A stretch of DNA of 64,000 nt, taken from NCBI RefSeq assembly GCF_036884655.1, contig NC_088347.1, positions 17,407,501-17,471,500 on the forward strand, written 5' to 3'. The notes beneath the pieces are model-generated. The model made no database searches. It was given only the letters and a program-made list of their open reading frames with translations, and had not been told where the DNA came from. This stretch comes from Musa acuminata AAA Group (Eukaryota > Streptophyta > Magnoliopsida > Zingiberales > Musaceae). A program made the position numbers and the translations under genes. Position 1 is the first letter of the stretch; each line of letters begins with the position of its first letter. Shown here in pieces: positions 51,119-63,803 of this stretch.

Positions 51119-52462
51119 ATCAAGTTCAGCTAGGAAGTCCTACCATCGTGCTTGCTTTGGGGAAAGTTTCTTCTGTTTTTGGAAATAGCTCAGAGCGATG
51201 TTGTCTGTCCTCAGCACAAATCGCGATCAGAGAAGGTAGTGTCGCCAAACTCGTAAGCAGTGGATCACCGCTGTCATCTCCTTCTCATGCACTGGATACC
51301 GTCGCTCGGTCTCGTTGAGTTTGCGGCTCTCATAGGCCATCGGATGACCCTCCTGCATGAGGACTCCCCTAATAGCAAAGTCTGAAGCATCTGTATGGAC
51401 TTCAAAAGGCTCCCCATAGTCTGGCAATTGGAGCACCGATTCTTCCAGAACAGCAGCCTTCAGGTCTTAGAATGCTATTTTACATTTGTCAGACCACTTC
51501 CAAGGCTGCTCCTTCTTCAACAACTCCATCAGTTGAGTTGCACACTTCGAATACCCTGCTATGAAGCGTCGATAGTAGTTGACAAAATCAAGGAAGGATC
51601 TCAACTCTAGCACCTTCTTTGGAGTTCGCCATTCCGCAACCGCTTGCACTTTTGATTTGTCCATTCGAATGGAACCATCACCGATTCGATGCCCCAAGAA
51701 TAAGATCTTCGTTTGGGTAAAATAGCATTTCTCCCTTTTTATGAACAAAGTATTCTCCCTGAGAACCTTGAAAATTATCCGAATGTGCTTGACATGCTCC
51801 TCAAGCATTTGATTATAGATGACGATATCATCCAAGTAGACGACCACGAACTTATCCAAATACTCCTTGAATAGTTGATTCATGAGAGTGCAGAACATGG
51901 CCGGAGCGTTAGTTAAGCTGAAAAGCATCACAAAGAACTCAAACGCTCCATACCTGGTCACACAAGTAGTCTTTACTTCATCGCCTTCAGTAATGCACAC
52001 TTGCCAATACCCAAACCTAAGGTCGAGTTTTGAGAAATACTTGGCTTTGCCCAACTGGTCGAACAAGTCCGCGATGAGCGGGATGAGATACTTGTTCTTC
52101 ACTATCACTTTGTTGAGGGCTCGGTAATCATCGCATAGTCGGAGGCTCCCATCTTGTTTCTTCTGGAAGAGAACTAGAGCTTCGAATGGTGCTTTAGAGC
52201 TGCAGATAAGACCACCGCTTAGTAGTTCACCTAACTGCTTCCTGAGTTATGCCAATTCTGGCGGGGACATGTGGTAGGGTAGTCTCGCTGGAGGCTTCAC
52301 CCTTGGCTCCATCTCGATGTTGTGATCCACGCCCCTGCGTGGTGGAAGAGTCTTCGGCAACTTGGGTGGCATAACGTCATTGAACTCTTTCAGGACGTTT
52401 GCCACCACAGTAGGTTCTTGAATAGCCTTCTCGTCAAGTGGCTCTAGCTTCATAGTAGCCAC
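51119..52462 (-). pseudogene. Chromovirus reverse transcriptase and RNase H
   Basis: It begins with a segment holding LPPRRGVDHNIEMEP and RLPYHMSPPELA (near 52250-52380). RT has FSKLDLRFGYWQV and the catalytic YLDD (VVYLDDIVIY, near 51830). RNase H has FEVHTDASDFAIRGVL and SRKLNETERRYPVHEKEM (51230-51430). A frameshift or stop near 52247, one near 51467 and several near 51180-51230 break it. Confidence 0.9.
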
Positions 52463-52467
52463 AAATG

Positions 52468-52986
52468 TTAATTCACCTTTTGCACCCCTTTCTTTAGTTG
52501 CAATACCGATATATGTTGGAGTTCTTTAGTTCCTCTCCAAGAGACAGGAACCACGCAGGGGTCGTCACCTCCCATCATACACAGGGAGTTTAGGAACGGC
52601 ATGGGCACCAACTTCGCCGCGTGCATGAACTCCATTCCAAGAATCACTTGGAAGTTGTCTAATGGCACCGCCATCATGTTGGTGTTCCCGCTCCATGTTC
52701 CGATCTTGATGGGAACTCCCTTCGCCAACCTGGAGATTCGCTTGGCCTCCAAGTTCACCGCCTTCATTCGACTTGGGCTCTTCTCCAAGATCAATCCAAG
52801 ACGCTTTGCTCCTCGATCGGTAATAAAGTTATGGGTAGTGCCCGTGTCCACCATTGCACAAGTTGTTTGGCCATTGAGCTTGATGTCTACATACATCAGC
52901 TCGCCACTTCCTACTTTTTGTTGCCTTGTTTTCGGGTTCTCCCCCATTTGATCCCGCATGGCGTTCAACAAACGCATGGCTCCCAT
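52468..52986 (-). pseudogene. Chromovirus aspartic protease region
   Basis: An open 172-codon stretch with VDTGTTHNFI (active-site Asp-Thr-Gly) and VILGMEFMH. It is one of the few uninterrupted parts, but is cut off from gag and RT by frame breaks. Confidence 0.85.
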
Positions 52987-52989
52987 CCG

Positions 52990-54296
52990 GGGTCCTTACA
53001 ACTCCTCATCGTCGCTGCTAGCTTCAGAACTACTTGAACTAAGAGCGATAGCCTTGCCCTTGTCCGATTTGGGAGGGTGGATGGAAGTTGTTAAAGCATT
53101 GAGTGCCTGTTTTTGTGGGCACTCCCTCACCACGTGTGGCCCTCCGCACAAGAAGCATCTACTAGGTTTCGAGGCCTTGCCTTTCTGGCTTGGCCCTTTG
53201 TGGGAACTCTTCTTCTTTTGTTCGCCCCCGAGCTCCTTCCCTTGAGAATATTTTGGAGGGCAATTGCTTGAAGATTGTTTCCTTCTTCCCGGGTCTTCGG
53301 AGGAAACGAAGTCGGTGAGCCTTTCTACGGCAGCAATTGCCCCGACCAATCGGTGACATTCCTTCGATGTAGTTCTTGTTGCGCCCATGGGTTCAAACCA
53401 TCAAGGAAGTTGAACAGCTTATCCTTCTCGGACATGTCTTGGATGTCCAGCACTAGCGCAGAAAATTACTTCACATAGTCTCGGATGGAAGTATTTTGGC
53501 AGAGTTGTGTCAACTTCCTTCTTGTGACGAACTCAGTGTTCTCCGGTAGGAACTAAGTTCTCAACTCCCGCTTCAAGTCCTCCCATGTGTCAACCCGACA
53601 CCGACCTTATTGGATCTCCTCCCAACGGGTTCTCCACCAAAGTTTTGCATCTCCGTTCAGATACATTGTTGCTATAGAAACTTTGGTATCTTCAGAATCG
53701 GGCCTCGTAGCTCGAAAGTATTGTTCCATATCGAATAGAAAATTTTTGAGCTCTTTGGCATCTCTGGCCCCTCTATAACCATGAGGCTTGGGTGCCCTCA
53801 AGTTTTGTAGCAGCGCAACGCGGGTGTTGCTTCCTCCCGCATTCAACGCCCTTGTGAGCATGGTCACCCTCGAAGTGAGTTCCGGCATAACTTCTTACAA
53901 GTATTGTATGGAGTCTTTGGTGTCATCTAATAATCGGTCGACTAGTGCCTCCACCTTATCGATCTTGGACTCTACTTCCTCTTGCGAACTCTCTACCCTA
54001 ACAAGCTTTTGTTGGCTATGGTAGAGTTCCTCCACGCTCACTTCAAGAACATCTAAGTGGGTTTCCGCCATTGTGAGTCTCTCCTTGTGACTCTTTTTCC
54101 CAATTGGCACTCTAGATTGCGCCTCCTCTGCTCGCGGAGAGTAGCCAACTTCTCGCTCATCATGTTTGCTATCACGCTCTTCTTGAGCGGCTCCAACAGC
54201 ATGAGAGTGAGTGTGCACATGCAGCCCACCTACGGTTGCTTGGGGCAAGGGTCCGGCTTGCCCCGCCTTGCTTGATTCGCCACGATGCTTTGCCAT
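52990..54296 (-). pseudogene. Chromovirus gag
   Basis: It starts MAKHRGESSKAGQAGPL, with a Glu/Lys-rich coiled region, then DAKELKNFLFDMEQYF and LWWRTRWEEIQ of a Ty3-type capsid. A CCHC knuckle CFLCGGPHVVREC lies near 53110-53150. Stops occur at about 53895, 53607 and 53460-53550, so full Gag cannot be made. Confidence 0.88.
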
Positions 54297-54342
54297 GGCG
54301 AAGTTGCGAAGTTCCTTCGCTGCTCGCTTGAAGTGCTTGCCC

Positions 54343-54354
54343 GCTCTGATACCA
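54343..54354 (-). other. Primer-binding site of the chromovirus
   Basis: TGGTATCAGAGC in minus sense, three bases after the 5' LTR. Confidence 0.93.
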
Positions 54355-54357
54355 CAA

Positions 54358-55151
54358 TGTCATGGCCTTAGCTGGAATTGTCCAAGGCGTGAGGCACCCT
54401 TGCGGCCAAGATGCGAACTTAGCTTGTGTTGCCTAAGTCGCGAGGCACTCTTGCGGCAGAGACGCGAACTTAGCTTGCGTTGCCTAAGTTGCGCTTCACC
54501 CTTGCAATATTGCTCCACAAAGATCAGCCCACTTGTAACCTCTCGTAGGTCCCAAAGGACCTGTAAAAGAGAAAGTTGATTAGTTCGAAAGAACGAGCGA
54601 CAGACAAGTCCCGACATCTCGTGAAAAGGGAAAGCTTTACAAGCAATTCAGTGAGCACCTTACGTGCACTAGAGAAAAGAGGGAGAGGGGGAAAACAAGG
54701 ACTTTAGAGGGTTGAACGAATAGCTGCAAGTCCACAAACAACTGCTTACCGGGTGTCGGGCACGACAACAAGTTCCCGTCAAGGTAACGTGCAAACTTGT
54801 AAAAGGTTGTTCAATGCCCGACACTATACCGAAGCCCCATCCAGCCCTATGCCACCTGGGGGGTTCAAAGGGGCTGAGATGGCTGATGTTTTGATAAGCA
54901 GAGGCGGACTGCATAAAACAGCTCGTGGCACACGAAAACGGAGCTGTTTTGGGCTGTTTTGGGGCTGTTTTGCTCGGTTCGGTGAGCGGTCGCTTGGTAA
55001 CATTGCAACTTGTTCGAACTTACATTTTTACAAGCAAAATGACTCAAAACCAAGGCAAAACATGCTGCCAAGAAGTTGTACATGTGGATGTGAGTGACAA
55101 ACGGTTCATTGAACGGAGTTGTTGCGAGTGCGCGACGACCGTCCGTAAACA
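54358..55151 (-). repeat. 5' LTR of the chromovirus
   Basis: 794-bp LTR starting TGTTTACGGACGG and ending CATGACA in element sense, next to the primer site. Confidence 0.92.
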
Positions 55152-55690
55152 GCTAGGGTTACCCTTGCAGCCAAGAATCCTTAGCCATAGAATAGCCTTG
55201 GGCGACTAGGAATCCTTGGCCCCAAGGACCCTTCTGCAGCCAAGAAACCCTGGCTGCCAGCTTACCCCATGCGATCAGGAATCCTTGGCCGTAGGGTCTC
55301 CTAGGCGATGTTTCCTAGCCGCTAGGGGTTTCCCATATAGCTAGGACTCTTGATTGCATGGGGTTTCTCTACCATAGCTGAGAGCAGCATGGTTGCTCTT
55401 AGTTTGCTACAGATAGCCAAGCCGAGAGCCTCTTCTAGGGCTCTCGGCAAGGCTTCAAGCAGCCTTTGGCCAACCTATAGGGTAGCAACACTTGTTGCCC
55501 TTTTTCCCTCTTTTGCGTCAATAATTTTGATGTCAAAATGCCTCTCTAAAATACTTTTTAACAAAGAAAAAGGGTGTTGTCCAGATCTGAAAGATACACT
55601 AAAAATCAAAGCAATCACATATAAAACTATTCTACGCAATTCATCAACACATATAGTTTAAAAAGCAATCACTGCATGAATCAATTTGGT
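55152..55690 (-). mobile_element. Right part of the LTR-A interior (copy 2)
   Basis: Resumes the interior interrupted at 48736 and matches 30275-30812, including the CTAGGA-rich cluster and the GGCTCTCGGCAAGGCTTC-type words. A degenerate primer site (TGGTATTAGAAC in minus sense) is at about 55689-55700. Confidence 0.75.
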
Positions 55691-55701
55691 TCTAATACCA
55701 C

Positions 55702-57314
55702 TATTACGAAATCTAATCAGAGCATCACATGTATAGCATAAGAATAGAAAACAAAATCATATATTTCCTATAATAAGTATCTTGTCGTCGTGCGAAGGTT
55801 GGTGCGTTAAACACAAAAACCATGTATATCAAGTGAGATTTGTTACCTAGGGAGATCGTATATTCCTGAAAATTCTCAAATTTGTAGGAGTGGATGAAGG
55901 AGGTCAACTGTCTTTCTTTCTAGTGGTGATCCATATGGTAGATGTAGCTAAGATGCTCCTCAAATTGCTGCATGATCTTCCTCTCCACAAGCACCATGTG
56001 ATCAAGAAGGGGCCGACCCTTCTTGTTATCGACACACTCTTAACTGGCACTATCGACTGAGAAGGAGAGGAGAGGGAGGAGAATAGGAGGGGCGGCCAAG
56101 ACGTAACTAGCCTATGCTACTTTTAGCCTCTCCTATTTATAGAGGTTTCTAACACTTAACCATAATGGATCCTACTCTATTGGGTACTAGATCTCTGTTT
56201 AATTATCTAAGCCTCTTGGATTAGTGAATCTCTCTCCATTAATCTTTTATTAGCTCTTATTAGATCTTACCCATGAGATCCAATAAGATAGGGACACCAA
56301 CAAATATCTTATATCAGAATCTCTACTCGTCGCAATACCTATCATATGTGTGTGACCCTCTAGGCCTAATATCAAGTTAGCCGTGAGCCATACCTATCAA
56401 AATTCCTTCTAACTTAGTGATTTATATCTTTATAATAATTTACTCGATTGATCGACAACGGACGTACTAGGCCACTATGTCATAGTCCCTAGATGATATA
56501 GGAGAATCCAATCCATTGAACCTGCCTATCCTCAGTTACTATGTATCTATAATTTCTCATTCATCTAATATCTCAGAGACTGTATACTGGGCATAGTGCT
56601 GTTAAGCACATATGAAATTTATTCAAGTCTTACTCTAATTGGATTCTTCCGGAGAATTCTTTCTCTCTCAATCCAAATGACCATGGCTAGGGATTTGCTT
56701 AAACAAGAACATATAGGATATTCCTCTCATAACACTGAAAGTAGATGATCCTCTATCGATACTCAATTATCCTCGTAAGGTTGACTATCACTCTTGATGA
56801 CCGATTGTGTTAGATCTGAAACTTCCAGACCTATAAGTCTAGTATCAAAGAATGAAGTACTCATACAGGACATCATTGGTGTCTTAAGTCTAAGGACTAG
56901 ACGCATAACTAGAATCACGAGATTATTGTCTGACAATGAGATATCATCAACCATCTAACATTCCATGAGCAAATCAATCAATGAACTCATTATCCAATAA
57001 GCACCTACATTGTATCCCTAGTGTCCCTACATGAGCAGCAGCTATAAGACCAACTACCTCCATTATATGGATGGGCATATAGCATATCAATCTGTTCGGT
57101 TATCTTGATGTCGTTCTCGAGTAACCTACGATCGAGATTATTTAGAGTTTATGTTTAAAGATGAATCAGTCTCATTATCGTGATTTTATCATGATTTGAT
57201 TCTTATTGCACTGATCTATAGATACTACAATATATGCAATATGCAATATAAAGTAAAAAAAATCAATTAATAATAATAATAATTGATTGGCTTATAGTGC
57301 ATCTATGACTAACA
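55702..57314 (-). repeat. Full LTR-A (copy 2)
   Basis: 1613-bp uninterrupted counterpart of 30826-34643. It reads straight through the point where the solo LTR sits in unit 1 (about 55999-56010), giving the empty-site sequence. Confidence 0.85.
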
Positions 57315-58290
<976 letters not shown>

Positions 58291-58349
58291 TAATTCACTC
58301 AACTAATTGATTGTAGATGTACTAGGCCATTATGCTATAGTCCCCAAAC

Positions 58350-58787
58350 TGTTATGAACTTAGTTGGAATTACCTAAGTCGCAAGGCATCATTGCGACAA
58401 TTGTCACAGACTTAGTTGGACTTGCTTAAGTCATGAAGCACCCTTGTGCCAACTTCTTAGACTTAACTATGATTGTATAAGCCATGAGACGCCCTTGTGT
58501 ATATTCATTCGCAAAGAGTTAGCTTAGTTACAATCTCATGTAGGTCTCAAAGGACCTGTAAAACAGTAAGTTGATTAGTTTGAAAACAAGTAGTGGACAA
58601 ATCATGATGTCTCGCGAAGAGGGGAGCTTTTCAAGTAATTCAGTAAGCACTTTGAGTGCAATAGAGAAAAGAGAGGAAGGAGAAAATAAGAACTTTAGAA
58701 AATTGAATGAATAGTTACAAGTCCACAAACAATTGCTCACTAAGTGTCGAGTGCAAAGGCAAGTTCTTGTCAAGTTAACGTGTGAAC
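58350..58787 (-). repeat. Degenerate chromovirus LTR, left part (unit 2)
   Basis: Counterpart of the start of 35612-36391. It is interrupted by the copia derivative at 58788 and resumes at 63458. Confidence 0.75.
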
Positions 58788-60063
58788 TATTGAATCTCAG
58801 ATTTTAATGATGAAATCAATTAATGTGTTTGTAAACTAATCTACATTTTAAGTGACACAGAACTAGTTTCAATCAGGAAAGATAATTAAAGTAGGAAGAA
58901 TCAATGTTGGGCTGAAGTGAAACATGTTAGAAGATTGGATGTCGAGCCGAGGATCGGTTGATGTATCGGCAGAAGGCTTCATGCCATGAGTTCGAGCCGG
59001 GCCTAGAAGGGTGGATATTGCACTAAGGAGATTGAAATTGCGGAGGTCAGCATACCAATTGAGCAAAAGGTAGTAAAAGAGGACGATGTGCCGAAGGATT
59101 GGCCAAAGCGCTGATGAACCAATGACATGTCAAAAAATATTTGATTAATGCTTTGTAATAATTATCTAGATCGAAGTAGTGTTAAGATATAATTGGGGTG
59201 ATATTAAGTCAACTCAATTATGGGCCCATTGAACCTGAGTTGGGAATGTTTTGGGCCAAGTGAAATGCTCATTCGGTCACCCCAAGTTAGGAGGAACCAC
59301 CCATGAGCTGGAAAAGTCAAGAGCACACTTTTTCATACTATCAAGTGGTGGTACCGCATAGATATAGCCTCCCAAGTGGTGACACCATTAGACTAGGTGG
59401 TGGTACTACCCAGTGTCAGTGCTATAGGTGGTGGTACCGTCCAACACAAGCGATGGTACCGCCTAGCTCAGGCGATGGTATTGCTAGGACTAGGGAAACT
59501 CAGGATAAGACATTTTTTGGCTCCATTTTTAAAGCCAATTGAGGTATATAAATACCCAAGCTATTCCTGCATGGAATAGCAAGAAAGTTGAGCAAAACTC
59601 TGTGATTCTAAAGTTGTAAACCCTATTAGAAAGTTGAGTTCCCTCATTCTGAAGCTTAGAGAGAGTTCTAAGGAGGTGTGTGAGGGATACCTTGTAAAAG
59701 AGGGGTGTAAATATTATCTCCTAAATATGTAAAATGGAGAAAGTGTAAAAGAGTAGTTGATCTTCGCCCATTGAAAGAAGACCGGATAGTGAAAGTCAGT
59801 GGCCTCGAGTAAAGAGGAATCGGGAGTGGATGTAGATCACAACGATCGAACCATTATAAAACTTGGTTTGTATTTCTATTTGTGCAATTTACCTTTATTG
59901 CAAACTGCCTTACTTTACTTTCTCATTACACTCTTCCGTACGCTTTTAAGTCAAGCGCATTTCCGATACGATTTTTTATCGAAATAAAGATTTTTCGAAT
60001 TGATGTCATTTTTATCCACTGCACTAATTCACCTCCCCTCTTAGTGCTGACTCGATCCTAATA
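58788..60063 (+). repeat. 5' LTR of the gag-only copia derivative
   Basis: Contains GGTGGTACC/GGCGATGGTACCGCC-type words at 59340-59480 and a TATA box (ATATAAATACCC) near 59546. The end CTCTTAGTGCTGACTCGATC matches the SIRE LTR end except for small changes. Confidence 0.88.
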
Positions 60064-60065
60064 GT

Positions 60066-60077
60066 TGGTATCAGAGT
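60066..60077 (+). other. Primer-binding site of the gag-only derivative
   Basis: TGGTATCAGAGT, tRNA-Met type with one change at the end. Confidence 0.88.
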
Positions 60078-60116
60078 CATGTTTTTTCTCATTTGGTTTA
60101 ACACATAAGAGAAATG

Positions 60117-61070
60117 ACTTTTATCGAATTTCAAGAGGGACTTTCTATCATTCATCCTCCTATGTTTAATGAGACGGACTACATATATTGGAAAACTCGA
60201 ATGAGAGTTTTCTTACTTTCTATTAATTTAAATTTATTGAATATCATTAAAAATGACTTTTGAAAACCCTCTAGACTAATGAACAAATAGATTGATTTAG
60301 AGAAGAAAATATTTTCTTTAAATGCTAGAGCTATGAATGCTCTATTTTGTGCCTTAGACAAAAATGAATTCAATCAAATTTCTATTTGTGAAAAGGCTTA
60401 TGAGATTTGGCATACACTTGAAATCATACACGAAGGCACTAGTAGAGTTAAAGACTTTAAAATTAATTTTTTGATGCATGATTTCGAGTTATTTCATATA
60501 GAACCAAGCGAAACTATTGTTAATATATACACCCATTTTATAGATGTCGTCAATAATTTAAAAGCGCTTGGTAAAAGTTTTTCAAAATTTGAATTTGTTA
60601 ATAAGATATTAAGATCTTTTTCAAAGAATTGGGATCCGAAAGTAACTACAATACAAGAGGTAAAGAACTTAAATAATTTTTCTCGGGAAGAACTTATTGG
60701 TTCATTGATGACATATGAAATGACGTGCAAGGCACATGATGAACTTGAGAACAATCTTCCAAAGAACAGGAAGGACTTGACACTTTGAATAAAAGAAGAC
60801 CACTCGAGCGAAAGCTCAAGTGATGATGACATAGAACTCCTCACAAGTAAATTTATAAAATTTATAAAACATGAGACTAAGAATAAAAATAAACTTAAAA
60901 AGAAGAAGTTGCCAAAGAAGAAGAAAGTATTCAAGGTGGCTTGGGATGAATCGAGCTCATCCGAAGACGAGGAGCAAACCGATGAAGACGAAGTGGTGAA
61001 TTTCGCTTTGGTGACTCTCGATAATGAGGTAAACAACTTAAACGAAACCTCTTTACTTTATTTTGAAATT
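60117..61070 (+). pseudogene. Copia gag remnant of the gag-only derivative
   Basis: It aligns with the gag at 40476 (ARAMNALFCALDKNEFNQ, HEGTSRVKDFKI, LIGSLMTYEM, LENNLPKNRKDLTL). Stops occur at about 60260, 60288 and 60786. After the lysine-rich stretch the CCHC knuckle is missing, because the sequence jumps to the acidic segment SSSEDEEQTDEDE. Confidence 0.85.
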
Positions 61071-61074
61071 ACTT

Positions 61075-62446
61075 GATGATTTTCATGAGTTTTTTTAAAA
61101 TTAGTTAGTAGAAAATAAAAAAAAATATCACGCTTCTCTTTCTAGTGATTTTGAAATATAATAATTAATATTTGAGCATGACAATTGCATGTTAACTCCT
61201 AGCACTAAGCATGAAAAGTTAGATTCATTTAAAAAGAAAAATGCATTACTACAACAAATAAAATGATTTTGATTAAAAATATATTATGTTTAATGAAATC
61301 ATACTTGATGTTTTAATGATGCAATGAATCATGATCATGACAACTTGAAAATTCTTATGCGAGATCATTTATTATTTGTTCTCCTACAATTATTTTGTTG
61401 TTTATTAAAGAGAATATCTTTCTTGGAATTCATGACTTAAAATTTCTTTTGAACATCTTTTACTATTTGATCTCCTAAAATTTTCTTTTGATTATTTAAG
61501 AGAAGATTTGTGAAAATGAATTATATCTTTTGGTATTCATATAATCTTTGATATTATCCTTCATGACATGATTCCTTTGTATTTGTGGTTGAAACCTTAT
61601 GTTATAAGTATAGCATTGATGTTTAAAAAAAGGGTATCATTGTATTTTTCCACTCTACTTCTTCCTTATTTACAATGACAAAAGGGAGAAAGAAAATTGC
61701 TAGCATATCAACAGAACCAAAAAGTGCTAGCTTGAATGATAAACTTAAATCTCCCAAATGCATAAATTCTTCTTATATATTTTTTGATCATTATCTTGAT
61801 TACTCATTTTTTTTATGACTTGAATTTTTCTTTGAATCAAGATAATTTCCTATCGTTCCTTCTATTTACAAAAGAAGAGATTTGTCAAAAATGACATATG
61901 GTCTTTTGGTATTCATGAATTAATCTTTCATTTTTGATGATTGAAATATTGATACAAATTTATCTTTATTATTTATCCTTGTCATGATGTAAAAATTGAT
62001 ATAAAGAGAAAAGAATTACAAAATTGTATTCTTCCCTTCTTTTTGACAATGATAAAGGGGGAGATAAAATTTGCTAGCTTGCATGATATAAAATTTATTA
62101 AAATTGCTAGCTTGATCTTCTCAAAATAGAAGTAAAATTTGCTAGCTTGCACACTTCAAGAAAATGTAAAAATAAGCTATCTTGCGCTTCTCAAAAGAGA
62201 ATAAAGAAACTCACTAGCTTGAATATTCTAAAGTGATAAAAAAATTGGTTAAATAGCTAAGCTTTCATATCTCTAAAACTTGATAGTTGCACTTCTCCTT
62301 TTTGTTGATGACAAAGGGGGAGAAGATATGATAATATGAGAATCATACATGGTATAATATAATATATTTTGATATTTTGATACCATGATGATTTGAAATA
62401 TTTATGATAATGCATGCAAAACTTATGATAATAATGTATGCCTATT
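61075..62446 (+). other. Non-coding interior with repeated purine tracts
   Basis: About 1.37 kb without pol. Purine tracts preceded by GACAA(A) or GATAAA occur near 61676, 62050 and 62308, and several TTGCTAGCTTG-type words recur at 61697-62215, suggesting local duplications. Confidence 0.7.
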
Positions 62447-63457
62447 GGGCAAAAGATCACAAAAGAGGATGATGCGTCAAAAGATTGGACAAAATGTCGA
62501 TGAACCAATGATATGCCAGAAAATATTTGATTAATGCTTTATAATAATTATCTAGATCAATATAGTGTTAAGATATAATTGGGTTGGAATTAAACCAACT
62601 CAATTAGGGACCTACTGGGCCTGAGTTGGGACTGTTTTAGGCCAAATGGAAGGCCCATTCGGTCACCTCAAGTTAGGAGAAACCACCCATGAGTTGAAAA
62701 AGTCAAGAGCACACTTTTCCATACTGTCAGGCGGTGGTACTACCAAACTGGGTGGTGGTATCACCCAATGTTAAGTGGTGGTACTGTTAGTCTAGGTGGT
62801 GGTATCACCCGGACATAGTCTCCTAGGTGGTGGCACCACCCAGTGTCAATGCTGTAGGCGGTGGTACCACCAGGACTCGGGAAACCCGAGATGAAACCTT
62901 TTTTGACTCTATTTTTGAAGCCAATTGGGGTCTATAAATACCCTAGCTATTCCTGTATGGAATAGCAAGAAAGTTTGAGCAAAACTCTATGATTCTAAAG
63001 TTATAAACCCTATTAGAAATTTGAGTTCCCTCCTCCTAAAGTTTAGAGAGAGTTCTAAGGGAGGTGTGTGAGGGATACCTTATAAAAGAGGGGTGTAAAG
63101 ATTGTTTCCTAAACCTGTGAAAATGAAAAAGTATAAAAGGGTAGTTGATCTTCGCCTATTGAAAGAAAATCCGGTAGTAGAAGGCAGTGGCCTCGAGTGA
63201 AGAGGAATCGGGAGTGGATGCAGGGTACAACGATCGAACCACTATAAAACTCAGTTTGCATTTCTATTTGTGTAATTTATCTTTACTGCAAACTATCTTA
63301 CTTGCTTTACTTTCTCATTACACTCTTCTATATGCTTTCAAGTCAAGCACATTTCTGATACGGTTTTTTTTATCGAAACTAAGATTTTTTGAACCAACAT
63401 CGTTTTTATCCGTTGTATTAATTCACACCCCCTCTTAGTGCCGACTTGATCCTAATA
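62447..63457 (+). repeat. 3' LTR of the gag-only derivative, 5'-truncated
   Basis: Matches 59058-60063. It contains the GGCGGTGGTACC-type words at 62730-62870 and the TATA box near 62933. Confidence 0.87.
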
Positions 63458-63803
63458 TGAACTTGTGTAGAGTGTTCAATGCCCGACACTACCCTGAATC
63501 CCTAACCCCCTTGGTGCCACCCGGGGGGTTCAAAGGTGCTAAGATGGCTGACGTTTCACATGTAGCTGTAGTCTGTAGAAAACAAGTTATGGCATGGGAA
63601 AATAGAGTCATTTTGGGGTAGTTTTATCTAGCATAGTGAGCAATCACACTATAGCACTGCAACCTATTCGAGCTTACATTTTACAAGCAAAAACACACAA
63701 AATCAAGGCAAAACATGCTGCTAAGCATCTGTACAAGTCTGCAAAAGTGACAAACAATTTGTTGAGCGAAGTTATTATGGGTGCGCGATAACCATTCGTG
63801 ACA
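63458..63803 (-). repeat. Degenerate chromovirus LTR, right part (unit 2)
   Basis: Continues the LTR interrupted at 58787 and matches 36050-36391. Confidence 0.75.

Larger units (their letters stand above)
48737..55151 (-). mobile_element. Ty3/gypsy chromovirus, complete structure with decayed genes
   Basis: Minus-oriented element of 6415 bp with 794-bp (54358-55151) and 781-bp (48737-49517) LTRs, each with TGTT and ACA ends in the sense direction. A perfect tRNA-Met primer site lies at 54343-54354 and a purine tract next to 49518. GCTA stands directly outside both ends (48733-48736 and 55152-55155). Domain order on the minus strand is gag with zinc knuckle, protease, RT, RNase H, integrase and chromodomain, as in chromoviruses. 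Stops and frameshifts occur in most domains. The LTRs are very similar, so the insertion looks younger than the duplication. Confidence 0.92.
58788..63457 (+). mobile_element. Gag-only SIRE-related copia derivative with TGAAC target duplication
   Basis: 4670 bp flanked by TGAAC at 58783-58787 and 63458-63462. The 5' LTR (58788-60063, 1276 bp) has TATTGAATC and CCTAATA ends, decayed forms of TGTTGAATC...CCTAACA. A primer site follows at 60066. A SIRE-like gag is the only coding part; from 61080 to about 62446 there is no pol, only AT-rich sequence with repeated purine tracts. The 3' LTR lacks about 265 bp at its start. It must have moved with enzymes supplied by a related element. Confidence 0.88.
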
